DNA of 64,000 nucleotides from Hirsutella rhossiliensis (Eukaryota; Ascomycota; Sordariomycetes; Hypocreales; Ophiocordycipitaceae): contig NW_025408677.1 of NCBI RefSeq assembly GCF_020360975.1, forward strand, positions 1,054,001-1,118,000, written 5' to 3'. The notes under the pieces are model-generated. The model made no database searches. It saw nothing but the letters and a program-made list of their open reading frames with translations, and had not been told where the DNA came from. Made by a program: the position numbers and the translations under genes. Below, one piece after another: positions 1 through 10,083 of the stretch. Position 1 is the first letter of the stretch; the number at the start of each line of letters is the position of its first letter.

Positions 1-535
1 ATTCACGCGGACATTGTAGAGACGTCTCCAAAGTCCGCGCCATTTTGGGTTCTGATGATACGCCAAGAAACAGCCGCCAGATTCGCGATTTCGGAAAGAA
101 CAAGACTCCTGGCACCCGGAGACGATACGCCGTGATAGCTAGAGGCTTTGAAGCCCAGAACAGACGCTTGCCGAGCACAGCAACAGAATCGCGAAGCTAG
201 AGGAAGAAGTGGCCCGGCTGCAGAGAGGCAAGAAGAGGAGAGCAATTCCGAACCCGAACAGACGGTTCATGACTCTCAGTGAAGCTTTGGTGGCTGAGGA
301 AGCCATTCCCCAAATTAAAAGCCAAGAGATAGCCGTTGTGCTGAATTCTGACACAGAGGAGGAGGCGGTCTCAGAGGTGGAGACAGCTTCAGATCTACGG
401 AATGATATATTTTTGGTGTTTATAATGTTAAGTTCTGATCATATTTCATGTAGTTCAAATGGTAGACTTTTGGTGGAGAATTTTTCAATTGCGCTACCGA
501 AAGGTGGGTGTTACCGAAAGGGGGGTGGGGCATGG
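1..535 (+). mobile_element. pogo/Fot1-like DNA transposon, right end
   Basis: This is the 3' end of a Tc1/mariner-superfamily (pogo/Fot1 type) element, cut by the window edge. It carries the C-terminal part of a transposase, then an AT-rich tail, then a G-rich terminus at about 490-533 with the twice-repeated motif TACCGAAAG. From about 536 the sequence is recognisably Copia-A, so the element sits inside a Copia-A copy next to a TA, the expected target of this superfamily. Unlike its surroundings it contains many CA and TG dinucleotides, so it escaped RIP or arrived later. The other terminus lies left of the window, so the terminal inverted repeat could not be checked. Confidence 0.75.
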
Positions 536-562
536 TATATAAATTCTTATAGAGGAAAATAG
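3..562 (+). pseudogene. pogo/Fot1-like DDE transposase, C-terminal part, frameshifted
   Basis: Two frames join into one familiar C-terminus. Frame 3 from about 3 to 165 reads through TPRNSRQIRDF and TRRRYAVIARGFEAQN. Near 165-175 the coding continues in frame 2 as RIAKLEEEVARLQRGKKRRA and then NPNRRFMTLSEAL. Many fungal pogo-like transposases end with such a basic, coiled-coil-like tail (LEEEVARL) after the DDE domain. The catalytic core lies upstream of the window. The frame-2 stop at 560-562 lies beyond the element end at about 535, so the last residues come from the neighbouring Copia-A and the native stop appears lost. The first in-frame start is a GTG inside the protein, not a real start. 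The break looks like an indel, not RIP. Confidence 0.72.
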
Positions 563-1100
563 TAAGCTATTAACCTAGCTATAGTATATTAATATTTATT
601 AGTATTAGTTACGCTAAGAGGTCTAAAGGGGACTTATTTTAGTCCGTTAGGTTCTAATAGTATTAATAAAAGCCGATAGTCTTATAAAGCCCTTACTAAA
701 GTAAAAGCTAGCTATCCTTTTATAGTAAATTAGGCTAGAAGACGTTTAAGAAAAGCTATCCTTAATAGCCCGCCTTAAAAGTCTATAAGAAGAGCTAATA
801 GCCTATATAAGAAGGTAACGTTTATAGCTAAAGAAGAAGGAAGAGGTTTTTCCCTTTAAAGGGCCCCTTATTTAATTAGGTTTTTCCCTTCTAAGAAGGC
901 CCCCTTTCTTATAGGACTTTCCCCTCTTTAAGCCCTTATTCCTTAATTAGGTCTAAAAGAGCCTAGGGACCTAAAAGGGCCCTTGCTTTCCTTAGGTAAA
1001 GGGAGAAGTATAGAGCTAAGAACCTCCTCTATACGCTTACTAGCCCGAAGCCGTATTAGCTATACCCTTACTATAAGGGTAAGCTATAGCTAAGGGGGTA
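536..1100 (+). pseudogene. Copia-A(+) RNase H end and 3' untranslated region, RIP-degraded
   Basis: This is the 3' tail of a plus-strand Copia-A whose 5' part lies left of the window behind the pogo insertion. It aligns by eye with 43030-43621 and with the complement of 21335-21960. The C-terminal RNase H codons carry many TAG and TAA stops that replace CAG, CAA or TGG. CA is absent and TG nearly so from 600 to 1000. The purine tract AAGGGGGTA at 1092-1100 abuts the LTR and is the expected polypurine tract. Nothing here can be functional. Confidence 0.8.
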
Positions 1101-1586
1101 TATCGTAAAGCATAGCTTAATTTCGTAGTTCTTAGAGATATGCCTTAGTAAGAGGGACTAAGGAAGCTAAAAACACTTAGTATAAAAGAAGAAAGAAGGA
1201 GCTAAAAAGAGGTATAAAAAGGAGGGTAGGGGTATAAAGGGAAGTATAAGTAGCGATAGCTTCTTATAGAGGTAGTAAGAAATAAAACGGATATATCGGT
1301 AACGGCTAAAAAGGAGGGGAAAAACTAATAAAAAGCTTTATAGTTAAAAGGATATTAATAGCTTCTTTAAGTAGGATCTTCTTTATTAATTAAGATACTA
1401 GATAGGTATAAAGAAGGGCGTTAAATAAAGGGAATAAGGATAATTAAGGTAATATAATAATTATTCCCCTACTATAATTACTGCCCCTATAAGAATTATA
1501 TATCTTTGCCCTACCTATCTAACCCCTTACTTTTAATTTTTCCTTTATATATTTTATATATACTTATTATATCTCTCTTTATAAGA
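1101..1586 (+). repeat. Copia-A(+) 3' LTR
   Basis: This is a RIP-altered Copia-A LTR. It begins TATCG (TGTCG in less mutated copies), contains the recurring AGATATGCCTTAG and GGATCTTCTTTATTAATTAA blocks, and ends TTTATAAGA (TTCGCGAGA elsewhere). The right flank acttt (1587-1591) should be one copy of its target duplication; the partner lies outside the window. The host sequence is the RNase H part of a Copia-B. Confidence 0.85.
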
Positions 1587-2340
1587 ACTTTTAGTAGAAA
1601 GCTATTGCCCTTTCTACCTATAAAGTAGATTATATTAGCCTTAGGGAGGTAAATAAAGAAGCTATTTATTTAAATATACTTTTTAAATATATTACTAAGG
1701 ATCTATTTATTAAGATTCTTAATACTATACCTCTTATTTTAACGGATAATACTACTACTATTAAATTAATAGAAAATTCGGAATTTTATAAAAGGTTTAA
1801 GTATATAAGATTAGCTTATTACTATACTAAAACTAGTATAAAAGAAAGGGAAATTAAAGTTTTTTATATTAAATTAAAAGATAATATAGCTATTACTTTT
1901 ACTAAGGAATTAAGACTTAGATTACTCTATAAATTTAAAGACGGTTTATCCTTAAAATAAGTTCCTAAGTAATTAAAAGGGGTTTTTAGATATTTCTTAT
2001 ACTTTCTATATCTTTCCTTTACTAAGTTTTTCCTTTTATTAGGTTTCCTAGAGAAATATTTACTAGGTTTTTATATATTAAGATTTTCCTAGTAATAATA
2101 TATTTTACCTTATATAAGGTTATCCTATAAATAATTATTATAAATATAGATTTTTCCTATTATAGGTTTTTCTATTAATATATACCTAAGGATTTTCTTT
2201 TTCCTAAGAAAGAATAGGTTTTTATATATATCCTATTAAGGTATAATAATAGTTTTCCTAAAATTTAGGTTTTTACCCTATATATATACTACTATAAATA
2301 AATTAGTAAAGAGTATATAAATCTATTCTTTAAGGGAGGC
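1587..2340 (+). pseudogene. Copia-B(+) RNase H C-terminus and 3' untranslated region
   Basis: The stretch 1587-1960 matches the complement of the better preserved Copia-B RNase H at 50394-50760, including the equivalents of KYIRLAYYYT and the closing LLYKFKDGLS. Stops and missense changes are RIP-type. From 1961 to 2340 runs the AT-rich Copia-B 3' region with many degenerate AGGTTTTT / AAAAACCT words. The purine tract AAGGGAGGC (2332-2340) precedes the LTR. The copy is split by the Copia-A at its left, so gag and most of pol lie beyond the window. Confidence 0.8.
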
Positions 2341-2908
2341 TATAAGGAACGGTATTCCTACTATAATTAAAGTAGCTATAATATACTCTCCTAATTATAT
2401 AAGCTAATAAGTAGTATATTAATTATAGATAAAATCCTATATTATAAAATAAGAGTCGCTTATTATTTTATATATTATTATATATTAAACGGGTTGCTAG
2501 CTATTATATAATTAGGAGTCGAAGAAATAGAGCTAGCTTAGAATACTAGCTAAGACCTCTTAAGAATACTAGTATAACTAACCTCCTTTAAATATAAATA
2601 TTAATAGAACTAAGATACTCTTTAATATACTTAAGGTATTACTAAATTCCTTAGTATTAGGGCTATATAGTAGCCTAAATCTAGTCTTAAAAGGTTCTTC
2701 CGTTTAGCTATAATTATCTATATAAGATAGTATATCCGCTAGTAAATAGAAAGAGAATTATTAACTTTTATACCTCTTCTATATACTAGTATACTACTAA
2801 TAAATTCCGTTGAAAATCCTACCTTATACTCCTTTATCCTCTTTATTGCGTAGTCTTACGTAAATCCTTAATTTCCTAAAATTCCGCTTTTACTTATATA
2901 CCTTAAGA
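2341..2908 (+). repeat. Copia-B(+) 3' LTR
   Basis: This LTR is 568 bp, exactly the length of the other complete Copia-B LTRs at 29545-30112, 49455-50022 and 54922-55489. It begins TATAAGGAACGG (TGTAAGGAACGG elsewhere) and ends CCTTAAGA. The right flank cttaa (2909-2913) is the expected target duplication. Confidence 0.88.
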
Positions 2909-4216
2909 CTTAAGAGGTATAATTCTAAAAGGTCGAATTTCCTTAAAGACCTACTAATAGTCTTCTAGCCGATAGGGCCTTTTATATACTTAGTAGGTAG
3001 GTTGATTCCTTTTTATTTATTATCTCTTTAAGGAGTCCTTATCCCTTTTTAAAAGGTTTACTTAAAACCCCCCCTTTTTACCCCTTATTACTAATTTTAA
3101 TAAAGAGGTTCGATTTTAACTCGTTCCTTAATTTTTCGACTAACGGACTAAAAGGTCTATTAAGGGACTAGTTAGGCCGGTCTAACTAACGGGGCCGGGG
3201 CCGGGCCTAAAGTAATAGGCGGAGCTAGGGCTAGGACTAAGGCAGCTATTAAAGATAGTATTAAGGCTCTTAAGGGAGGAGGAGCTAAAGAGGTAGTAGC
3301 TATAGTAGTAGTAGTAAGGGCCGTAGTAATAAGGGCTATAGGTCGAGCTATCTAGGTCGAGTACTAGCTATAAAGGAATAATACTACTTATTATTATATA
3401 TTAGTAGCCTCTTTATTTAATTCTTAGCTAGCTTCTTAAAAGATAGTTAAGTAACTATTACTAATAGGCTTTATTAGTAGAGATATATCCTATAGCTACT
3501 AGCTAGAAAGAGCTTTTATTAAGAAGTATTAGTTAGCTTTCTTAAGGATTTCTTTTTACTTAGCTAGCTATAAAAAAGCTAGTAAGTTCCTAGTAAAAAA
3601 GGCTCTTAGGTAGGCTATATAGGTCTTCTTAATATAGTTAGTTATATAGCCCTTTAAGGGAGCTATTAAGGTCTCGAGCTTTAAAAGCTACTACCTAAGA
3701 GTCTCTTCCTCTTAAAGAGAGATTAGCTTTATAGTACTAATAGATTCCGTTATTACTATATAAGTAGTAGTTAATAGCTTTATCTTATAAAGGTATTCCT
3801 TATAGTAACTCTTATAGTTACCTAATATAGTAGAAAAAGCTCTTTATTATATAAAGGTTAGCTTAAAGAAAAAGGAAGCTCCCTTTATAAATTCTATTAC
3901 CTTAAGATAAAAAAGGGGTTTAAGAGGGTTCTACTTATTAAAGAAGACTAAATTATAGATAGTTCTATTTATACGACCCTATAGCTCCTTTACCTACTTA
4001 TCTTAATCTTAGGGCTTTATAAGAATCGTCTTATAGATTATAGGGGCGGTAGAGGAGTCGTTTTTCGATATCGTTATAGAAGAGGGGGGTAGAAAAGTTA
4101 GTTAAAAATCGGCTTTTTTATTAAGAGGGGTAAAAGGATACTATAAGGGATATAAAAAAGGTGCCTTTTATAGTAGCTAAAGGGTATAGGAATTCTATTC
4201 CTTTTAGGCCTATAAC
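2909..4216 (-). pseudogene. Copia-A(-) gag region, RIP-degraded
   Basis: This is the 5' third of a minus-strand Copia-A, co-linear with 25400-26615 and 28273-29063. It holds the gag frame read leftward, the (GTA)n tract near 3296-3330 that corresponds to the Ala-rich segment encoded by GCA repeats at 25770-25830, and the T-rich block at 4100-4200. Around 2950-3000 it carries the variant that lacks the CCHC zinc knuckle seen in other copies. It is truncated on the left by the Copia-B insertion; the rest should lie outside the window. The first few bases are the presumed cttaa duplication. Confidence 0.72.
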
Positions 4217-4693
4217 TCTTATAAAAAGAGATATAAGAAGTATATATAAAATATATAAAGGTAAAATTAAAAGTAAGGGGTTAAATAAGTAAGGTAAAGA
4301 TATTTAATTTTTATAGGGGTAGTAACTATAGTAAGGGAATAATTATTATATTGCCTTAATTATCCTTCTTTACTTTATCTAACGCCCCTTTTTATACTTA
4401 TTTAGTATCTTAATTAATAAAGAAGATCCTACTTAAAGAAGCTATTAATATCCTTTTAACTACTAAGCTTTTTATTAGTTTTTCCCCTCTTTTCTAACCG
4501 TTACTAGTATATCTATCTTATCTCTTACTACCTTTATAAGAAGCTATTACTATTTTTACTTCCCCTCTTACCTTTACCCTCCTTTTTATACTTTCTTTTA
4601 GCTCCTTCCTTAAAACCTATTTTTTAGCTTTCTTAGTCCCTCTTACTAAAAGATATCTTTAAGAACTATAAAATTAAGCTATACTTCGCGATA
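4217..4693 (-). repeat. Copia-A(-) 5' LTR
   Basis: On the plus strand this starts TCTTATAAAAAGAG (TCTCGCGAAGAG in fresh copies) and ends CTTCGCGATA, the complement of TGTCGCGAAG. The RIP-altered primer-binding site sits just before it. The right flank ttact (4694-4698) is inside a Gypsy-2 and is the expected target duplication. Confidence 0.85.
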
Positions 4694-5651
4694 TTACTAG
4701 CGTTATCCTCTTCTTATACTATAAAAGAAAATAAAAAAAGAAACTTATTACTACTAAGCTTATAAAGAAAGTAAATAAGATTAATATATATATTTAGTAG
4801 TATAAATCCTTTACTTAAATAGGTATATTAATCTATATTTAAGCTTATAATAAAGTAATTATACTTTATTATATTAAGCTAGCTATATTTATTTACTTAA
4901 TAAAGTACCCCTTTAAACTATATAAGGTAGGATAAAATAGCTTTACTTTACTTTTAATAAAGCGTTATAATCTCTTAGCCTACTAATATAGCTATATTAA
5001 GTTCGCTATAATTAATATAAAGCTTTATAAAGAGGTTAGCTAGTCTATTTATACTAGTATATATAAATAGTAAGAGATACTTTTATAGGCGTAAAGATAA
5101 GCTTATATAAAGATAGTTAAATTAAGTATAGATATCTTTTATTATAGCGCTATTAGTATAAAGCTTTACTTTTATATAAAGTAGCTATAGCTTAAGCTTT
5201 ATAAAAGAGCAATTAAACCTACTAAAGTATAATAGTACTATTCTTAGGTATATAGAGCCCTATTACTATAAGAAGCTCTTAATTACCTAAGTAAACTAAG
5301 TATTATATTCGCTTTAATTTTATAACTATAAAAGTATAGATATTTTATATATATATATACTAGCGTAAGCGGTTTAACTAAACTAAGTAATTAAACGTTA
5401 GCTTTAAAGGTAGCTAAAAATAGCTATTTTATATATAGTAATATAAAGAGGGTAAAATAAAAGGTAGATTATACTATTATAAAGTAAGTAAAGGTATAAG
5501 CTTAAGTATAGTCTATTAAAAGAAGGTTAATAATTTATAAAAGGGAAAAGAAAGAAATATATAGGCCTAGCCTATATAAGTATAAAGGCCGCTTATATAT
5601 AAACTTAGCTTAGACCTTAGTCGAGGCCTATATAAGGTTAAAGCCCTTATA
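4694..5651 (-). mobile_element. Gypsy-2(-), 5' LTR plus part of interior
   Basis: The complement of the interior of the complete Gypsy-2 copies runs from 4694 to 5474: the ACTAGCGTTATCC block matches the plus-strand GGATAACGCTAGT near 45497. A 177-bp LTR follows at 5475-5651. The element is split on the left by Copia-A. The right flank gctag (5652-5656) lies in another Copia-A(-) and should be its target duplication. It is strongly RIP-mutated and nothing is translatable. Confidence 0.82.
5475..5651 (-). repeat. Gypsy-2(-) 5' LTR, 177 bp
   Basis: The plus strand reads TATTATAAAGTAAG at the left and AAGCCCTTATA at the right, the complement of the Gypsy-2 LTR ends TATAAGGGCTTTT and CTACTCCGTAATA. 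The length equals that of all other Gypsy-2 LTRs in the window. Confidence 0.88.
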
Positions 5652-8318
5652 GCTAGATTTATTAAAAATTATATCCTTAGTTAAAATAACCTTCTATAAA
5701 AAAGGAATCTAGATCTAAACGATATTTATAGAATTATAACTAATAAGGTAATTAATAAAGGCTCTAAAATTAAGCTTTCTTTTCTTCTTTCTTTTTAGCT
5801 ATATATTAATAGTTATAGTATATACCTTATAGCTATAGGTATAAAGGTAAGCTAGTAAGGCCCTCTCCTTATAAAGAGCTTAAGGGGGGATTTTTAGTTT
5901 ATTCCTTAGTTCTTAAAAAGGGTCTTTAAGTCCCTATAATCCCTTAGTCCCTTAAGGTCTCTAAAGGTCTAGTTCTAAAAGTAATAGATAGTCTTAATAA
6001 CTTCCCTTTAAAGGTTATAAGGAAGCTTTATAGTAAGTTTTATTATATAGGCCCTTTTTATTATAGTATCCCTTAATCTTTTTACCTTTCTATTTTAGGT
6101 CTAGGTATTTAATACTAACTAAAGGGGTAAAATACTTCTTTTTTAAAGCTAATTTAATATATCTTTTATAAATAGCTTTCTATTAAACTATATCTTCTTT
6201 ACTTTATAGCTAAAGTAGGAATTTATTTAGTTAATAAAGTCTTAAAAGATAAACTAGTTATACTTACTTAAGTAGGTCTATAAGAAATAAAGGAAAACTA
6301 TCCTTAAAAAAGCGTTTATAAAAAACATTACCTTAATAAAGCTTTTTTAATCCCTAGAGATATTAGTTTAGTCGACCTAAATTTCCTTATATAGCTAGTC
6401 TAGCTATATAAGGGTTTATATAGAAATTTATCTCTTAGTCTTCTTTTAGCTATAGTACTTATATTTAATAGTTTTTAGGCCCTTTATTTATACGCCCTAT
6501 TACTAGCCTAGCTTATATAAAGCTAAGGGGCCTAGGTAACTAAGTTATATATACTAAAGAGGACCGTCTCTTTAAGCTACTAAAAGAGGGTCTTTTAAAC
6601 CTACCCTCTTAGTAAGGAAAGCTAACTTTTTAAAAAGTTCCTTCTTAAGAGTACGTTAAAATTTAAGAATAAATTAACTAAATTTCTCCTTAATAAGCTT
6701 AATCGTTTAATTCTTTTAAACTAGCCTTATAAGCTAAGACGTTATATCTTAAAAGATTCTTTCTTTTTAAAGAAAGTAAAAGGAAATTAAGCTTATTAAA
6801 ATTAAGGGTAAAATACTACCCTTTTTTATTAAAGAATTTATATAGACCTATTAAGTAATTTAATTATAAAATTTATTATTCTATATCCTTTTATTTATAT
6901 AGTTAGTTCCTTACTAATAAGGTATTCCCTTTATACCTTCTTAAAAAACTAGAATTATAAGAGTATATTATAAATATCGAGGAAAGTACTAAAGTTAAAG
7001 ATAGTTAATTTTTATAAGGGATAATTAAAAGGCTTTAATAGTTAGTTTTAGCTTTATTAATTTATAAGGAAGATAAAAGCTTAATTTACTATACTAATAA
7101 CTTTTCCTTAAATTTATAGCTTAAATAAGGGTAGTAGCGTTAGTTATTATTTCTTAGTAGCCTAAATCTTATTTATTTTCTTTTATAATAAGGGGTCCTC
7201 TTTAAGTAACTATTATACTATTTCTTATAGCCTCTTTAGAAGGTTAAATCCTTTAGGTCGGTTTTCCTTTAAGACCTATTAGTATTATTATAACTAATAG
7301 CTTAGGGATTTATAGGCTAGGCAGCTATTTTATTTAGTCTTTTATTTCTTCGAGGAATCCTTGTTTTAGTCTAGAAGGTTTACTTAAAAACCCCCCCTTT
7401 TTACCCCTTATTATTAATTTTAATAAAGAGGTTTAATTTCGACTAGTTCCTTAATTTTTTAACTAATAAACTAAAAGGTCTATTAAAGGACTAGTTAGGC
7501 TAGATAGACTAATAAGGCCGGGGCTAGGCCTAGAGTAAGATATAAAGCTAGGGCTAGGACTAAGGTAGCTATTAAATATAAGGTTAAGGCTCTTAAGGGA
7601 GGAGGAGCTAAAAGGGTAATAGTTATAGTAGTAGTAGTAGGGGCTATAGTAATAAGGGCTATAGTAGCTATAAAGGTAATAGGTCGAACCGTCTACGTTA
7701 AGTACTAGCTATAAAAGAATAAAACTACTTATTATTATATATTAGTAGCCTCTTTATTTAGTTCTTAGCTAGCTTCTTAAAAGATAGTTAAGTAACTATT
7801 ACTAATAGGCTTTATTAGTAGAGATATATCCTATAGCTATTAGCTAAAAAGAGCTTTTATTAAGAAGTATTAGTTAGCTTCCTTAAGGATTTCTTCTTAC
7901 TTAGCTAGCTATAAAGAAGCTAGTAAGTTCTTAGTAGAAAAAGCTCTTTATTATATAGAGGTTAGCTTAAAAAAGAAGGAAGCTCCCTTTATAAATTCTA
8001 TTACCTTAAGATAAAAAGGGGGCTTAAGAGGGTCTTATTTATTAAAGAAGACTAAATTATAAATAGTTCTATTTATATAAGCCTATAGCTCTTTTACCTA
8101 CTTATCTTAATCTTAAGGCTTTATAAGAATCGTTTTATAAACTATAGGTTTAGTAAAGGAATCGTTTTTCGATATCGTTATAAAGGAAGGGTAGAAAAGT
8201 TAGTTAAAAATCGGCTTTTTTAATAGGAAGGGTAAAAGGAAGTAATAAGGGATATAAGAAAAGTGCCTTTTATAGTAGCTAAAAGGTATAGGAATTCTAT
8301 TCCTCCTAGGGTTATAAT
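5652..8318 (-). pseudogene. Copia-A(-) integrase-to-gag region, RIP-degraded
   Basis: This is co-linear with 18070-20153 plus 28273-29063 and with 23840-26615, read leftward: integrase region, gag, then the primer-binding site just left of the LTR. It belongs to the subfamily whose gag carried a CCHC zinc knuckle (7280-7330 matches 25451-25492 apart from RIP changes). About 240 bp found in other copies are missing at about 7940, where two AGTAGAAAAaGCTCT-like direct repeats have fused into one. The pol end (RT, RNase H) and 3' LTR should lie left of the window. Stops are throughout. Confidence 0.75.
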
Positions 8319-8794
8319 TCTTATAAAGAGAGATATAAGAGGTATATATAAAATATATAAAGGTAAAATAAAGAGTAAGGGGTTAAATAAGTCAGGCAGA
8401 GATTTTTAATTCTTATAAGGGTAGTAATTATAGTAAGGGAGTAATTATTATATTGCCTTAATTATCCTTCTTTCCTTTATCTAACGCCCCTCTTTATACT
8501 TATTTAATATTTTAATTTATATAGAAAATCCTAATTAAAGAAGCTATTAATATCCTCTTAACTACTAAGCTTTTTATTAGTTTTCCCCTCCTTTCTAGCT
8601 ATTACTAGTATATCCGTCTTATTTCTTACTACCTTTATAAGAAGCTATCGCTACTTTTACTTCCTTTCTTACCCTTACCCTTCTTTTTATACCTCCTTTT
8701 AGCTCCTTCTTTTAAACTAGATTTTTATCTTCCTAGGTCCCTCTTACTAAGGGATATCTCTAAGAACTATAAAATTAAGCTATGCTTTACGATA
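8319..8794 (-). repeat. Copia-A(-) 5' LTR
   Basis: The LTR begins TCTTATAAAGAGAG and ends CTTTACGATA on the plus strand. Its right flank is gatat (8795-8799). The left partner of this duplication is not in the window, as expected if the 3' half lies further left. Confidence 0.85.
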
Positions 8795-9273
8795 GATATA
8801 CCCTATATAATAAAGTAGTAACTACTATAAAGAAGGAATAGCCCTACTAAAGCCCTTAAATAAAAAGTAATAAGCTTTTTATAAAAAATAATAATCTTTA
8901 TTATCTTAATTAAAGCCTTTCTTTATAAACTACTAAGATAATACTAATTAAGAGAAAATAGTTAAAAAGTAGATTTACTTTCTTAGTTAAGTAATAGCTC
9001 TTTCTTTTATAATCTATAGTATATATAAAAAAGAGCTCTTAAAAATATAAAGATACTATAAAAAGAAAGCTATATATATAGGCTGCCCTTAGCTAAGGGG
9101 TCTAGTCTTATAGCCTATATAGCTAACCCTTATAAATAAGGGCTAGGGCTATACTTAGGGTTTATATAGTAAATTAGCTATATACCTTTAGTATTAGTCT
9201 TACCCTTTATTTATAATACCTTTCCTTAGCTACTCTTTAAGTATAAGGCCTAAGGCTTATAATATAATAATAT
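8795..9273. other. Unidentified unit X, left segment
   Basis: This is RIP-mutated sequence that matches none of the element families seen elsewhere in the window. No gene, LTR end or tandem array could be recognised. It is interrupted by Copia-A on the left and element D on the right and is presumably continuous with 10084-13492. Confidence 0.5.
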
Positions 9274-9286
9274 ACCTTATTATATA

Positions 9287-10070
9287 ACCCTTATAGTATA
9301 GTAGTTATATACCTAAGAAGCCTACTAGCTATAACGCTAGAGTCGGTTTAAATCTAGCTAAGGGCACGATTAATTTTTAGTCGGACTAGTAAACTACGCT
9401 AACCTGCTTATTAATTAGCTAATTAGCGCTTCTAGAAGCGCTTATAAATATACTAGCAGTCTAGCCCCGCTATAAGTAGGCCGGCCCGGACCTCGCCTAC
9501 CCGGACCTCGCCTACCTAGACTTAGCGACGAATTCGTTAGGACCTCCCCTTAACCCCGGTCCGGGCCCCCCGACCGGGAAAATAAAAACCTGGGGCCGAT
9601 ACTAGTAACTTAATAAGTATAGCGCAAAGCCGGTGCGATAACCCGACTACCGGCCCGGCTAAAGGCCGGCATTAATAAAAAATAGCCCGCTAAGCCTTAT
9701 AGCGGAAAAATAAGGTAGAGCCCGGGAAGATATTATTATAGGATAAGGTCGGAGATAATTATATAATTAACTATTAACCATAAACTAGAAAACGCTCGTA
9801 CTACCGATTAATGCTATATACCCCGCGTACGTAAAAGAGTTACTTTCTAAGGTTACTTTATAGCGGGGCTAATACGATTCCGACTAACTATAACGATACC
9901 TAAGATAGCCGGCGTAAGATTCCTATATATTGCAACCGCGACCTAGTATAAGGGCGGACCGGCTATAAAAGAGGGGAGGGTTTTCCTCTAAGCACTTTAG
10001 CTTTTCCCTCCTATTTAACGTCGAAGTTCTAAATACCTTTAGATAGGTTACTAGTATAATCTTATTAATA
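9287..10070. mobile_element. Element D copy 1 (about 784 bp, non-coding)
   Basis: This unit is shared with 47959-49205, where it interrupts a Copia-A; comparing both copies fixes the borders. Here it is flanked by accttattatata on both sides (9274-9286 and 10071-10083). The ends are weakly inverted (TATAGTAG near the left end, CTAGTATA near the right). It contains a TATA-like CTATAAAAGAGGGGAGGG at about 9963 and a GC-rich core at 9470-9670, but no reading frame I recognise. Long duplications suggest a non-autonomous DNA transposon, for instance Mutator-like, rather than an LTR. Confidence 0.65.
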
Positions 10071-10083
10071 ACCTTATTATATA

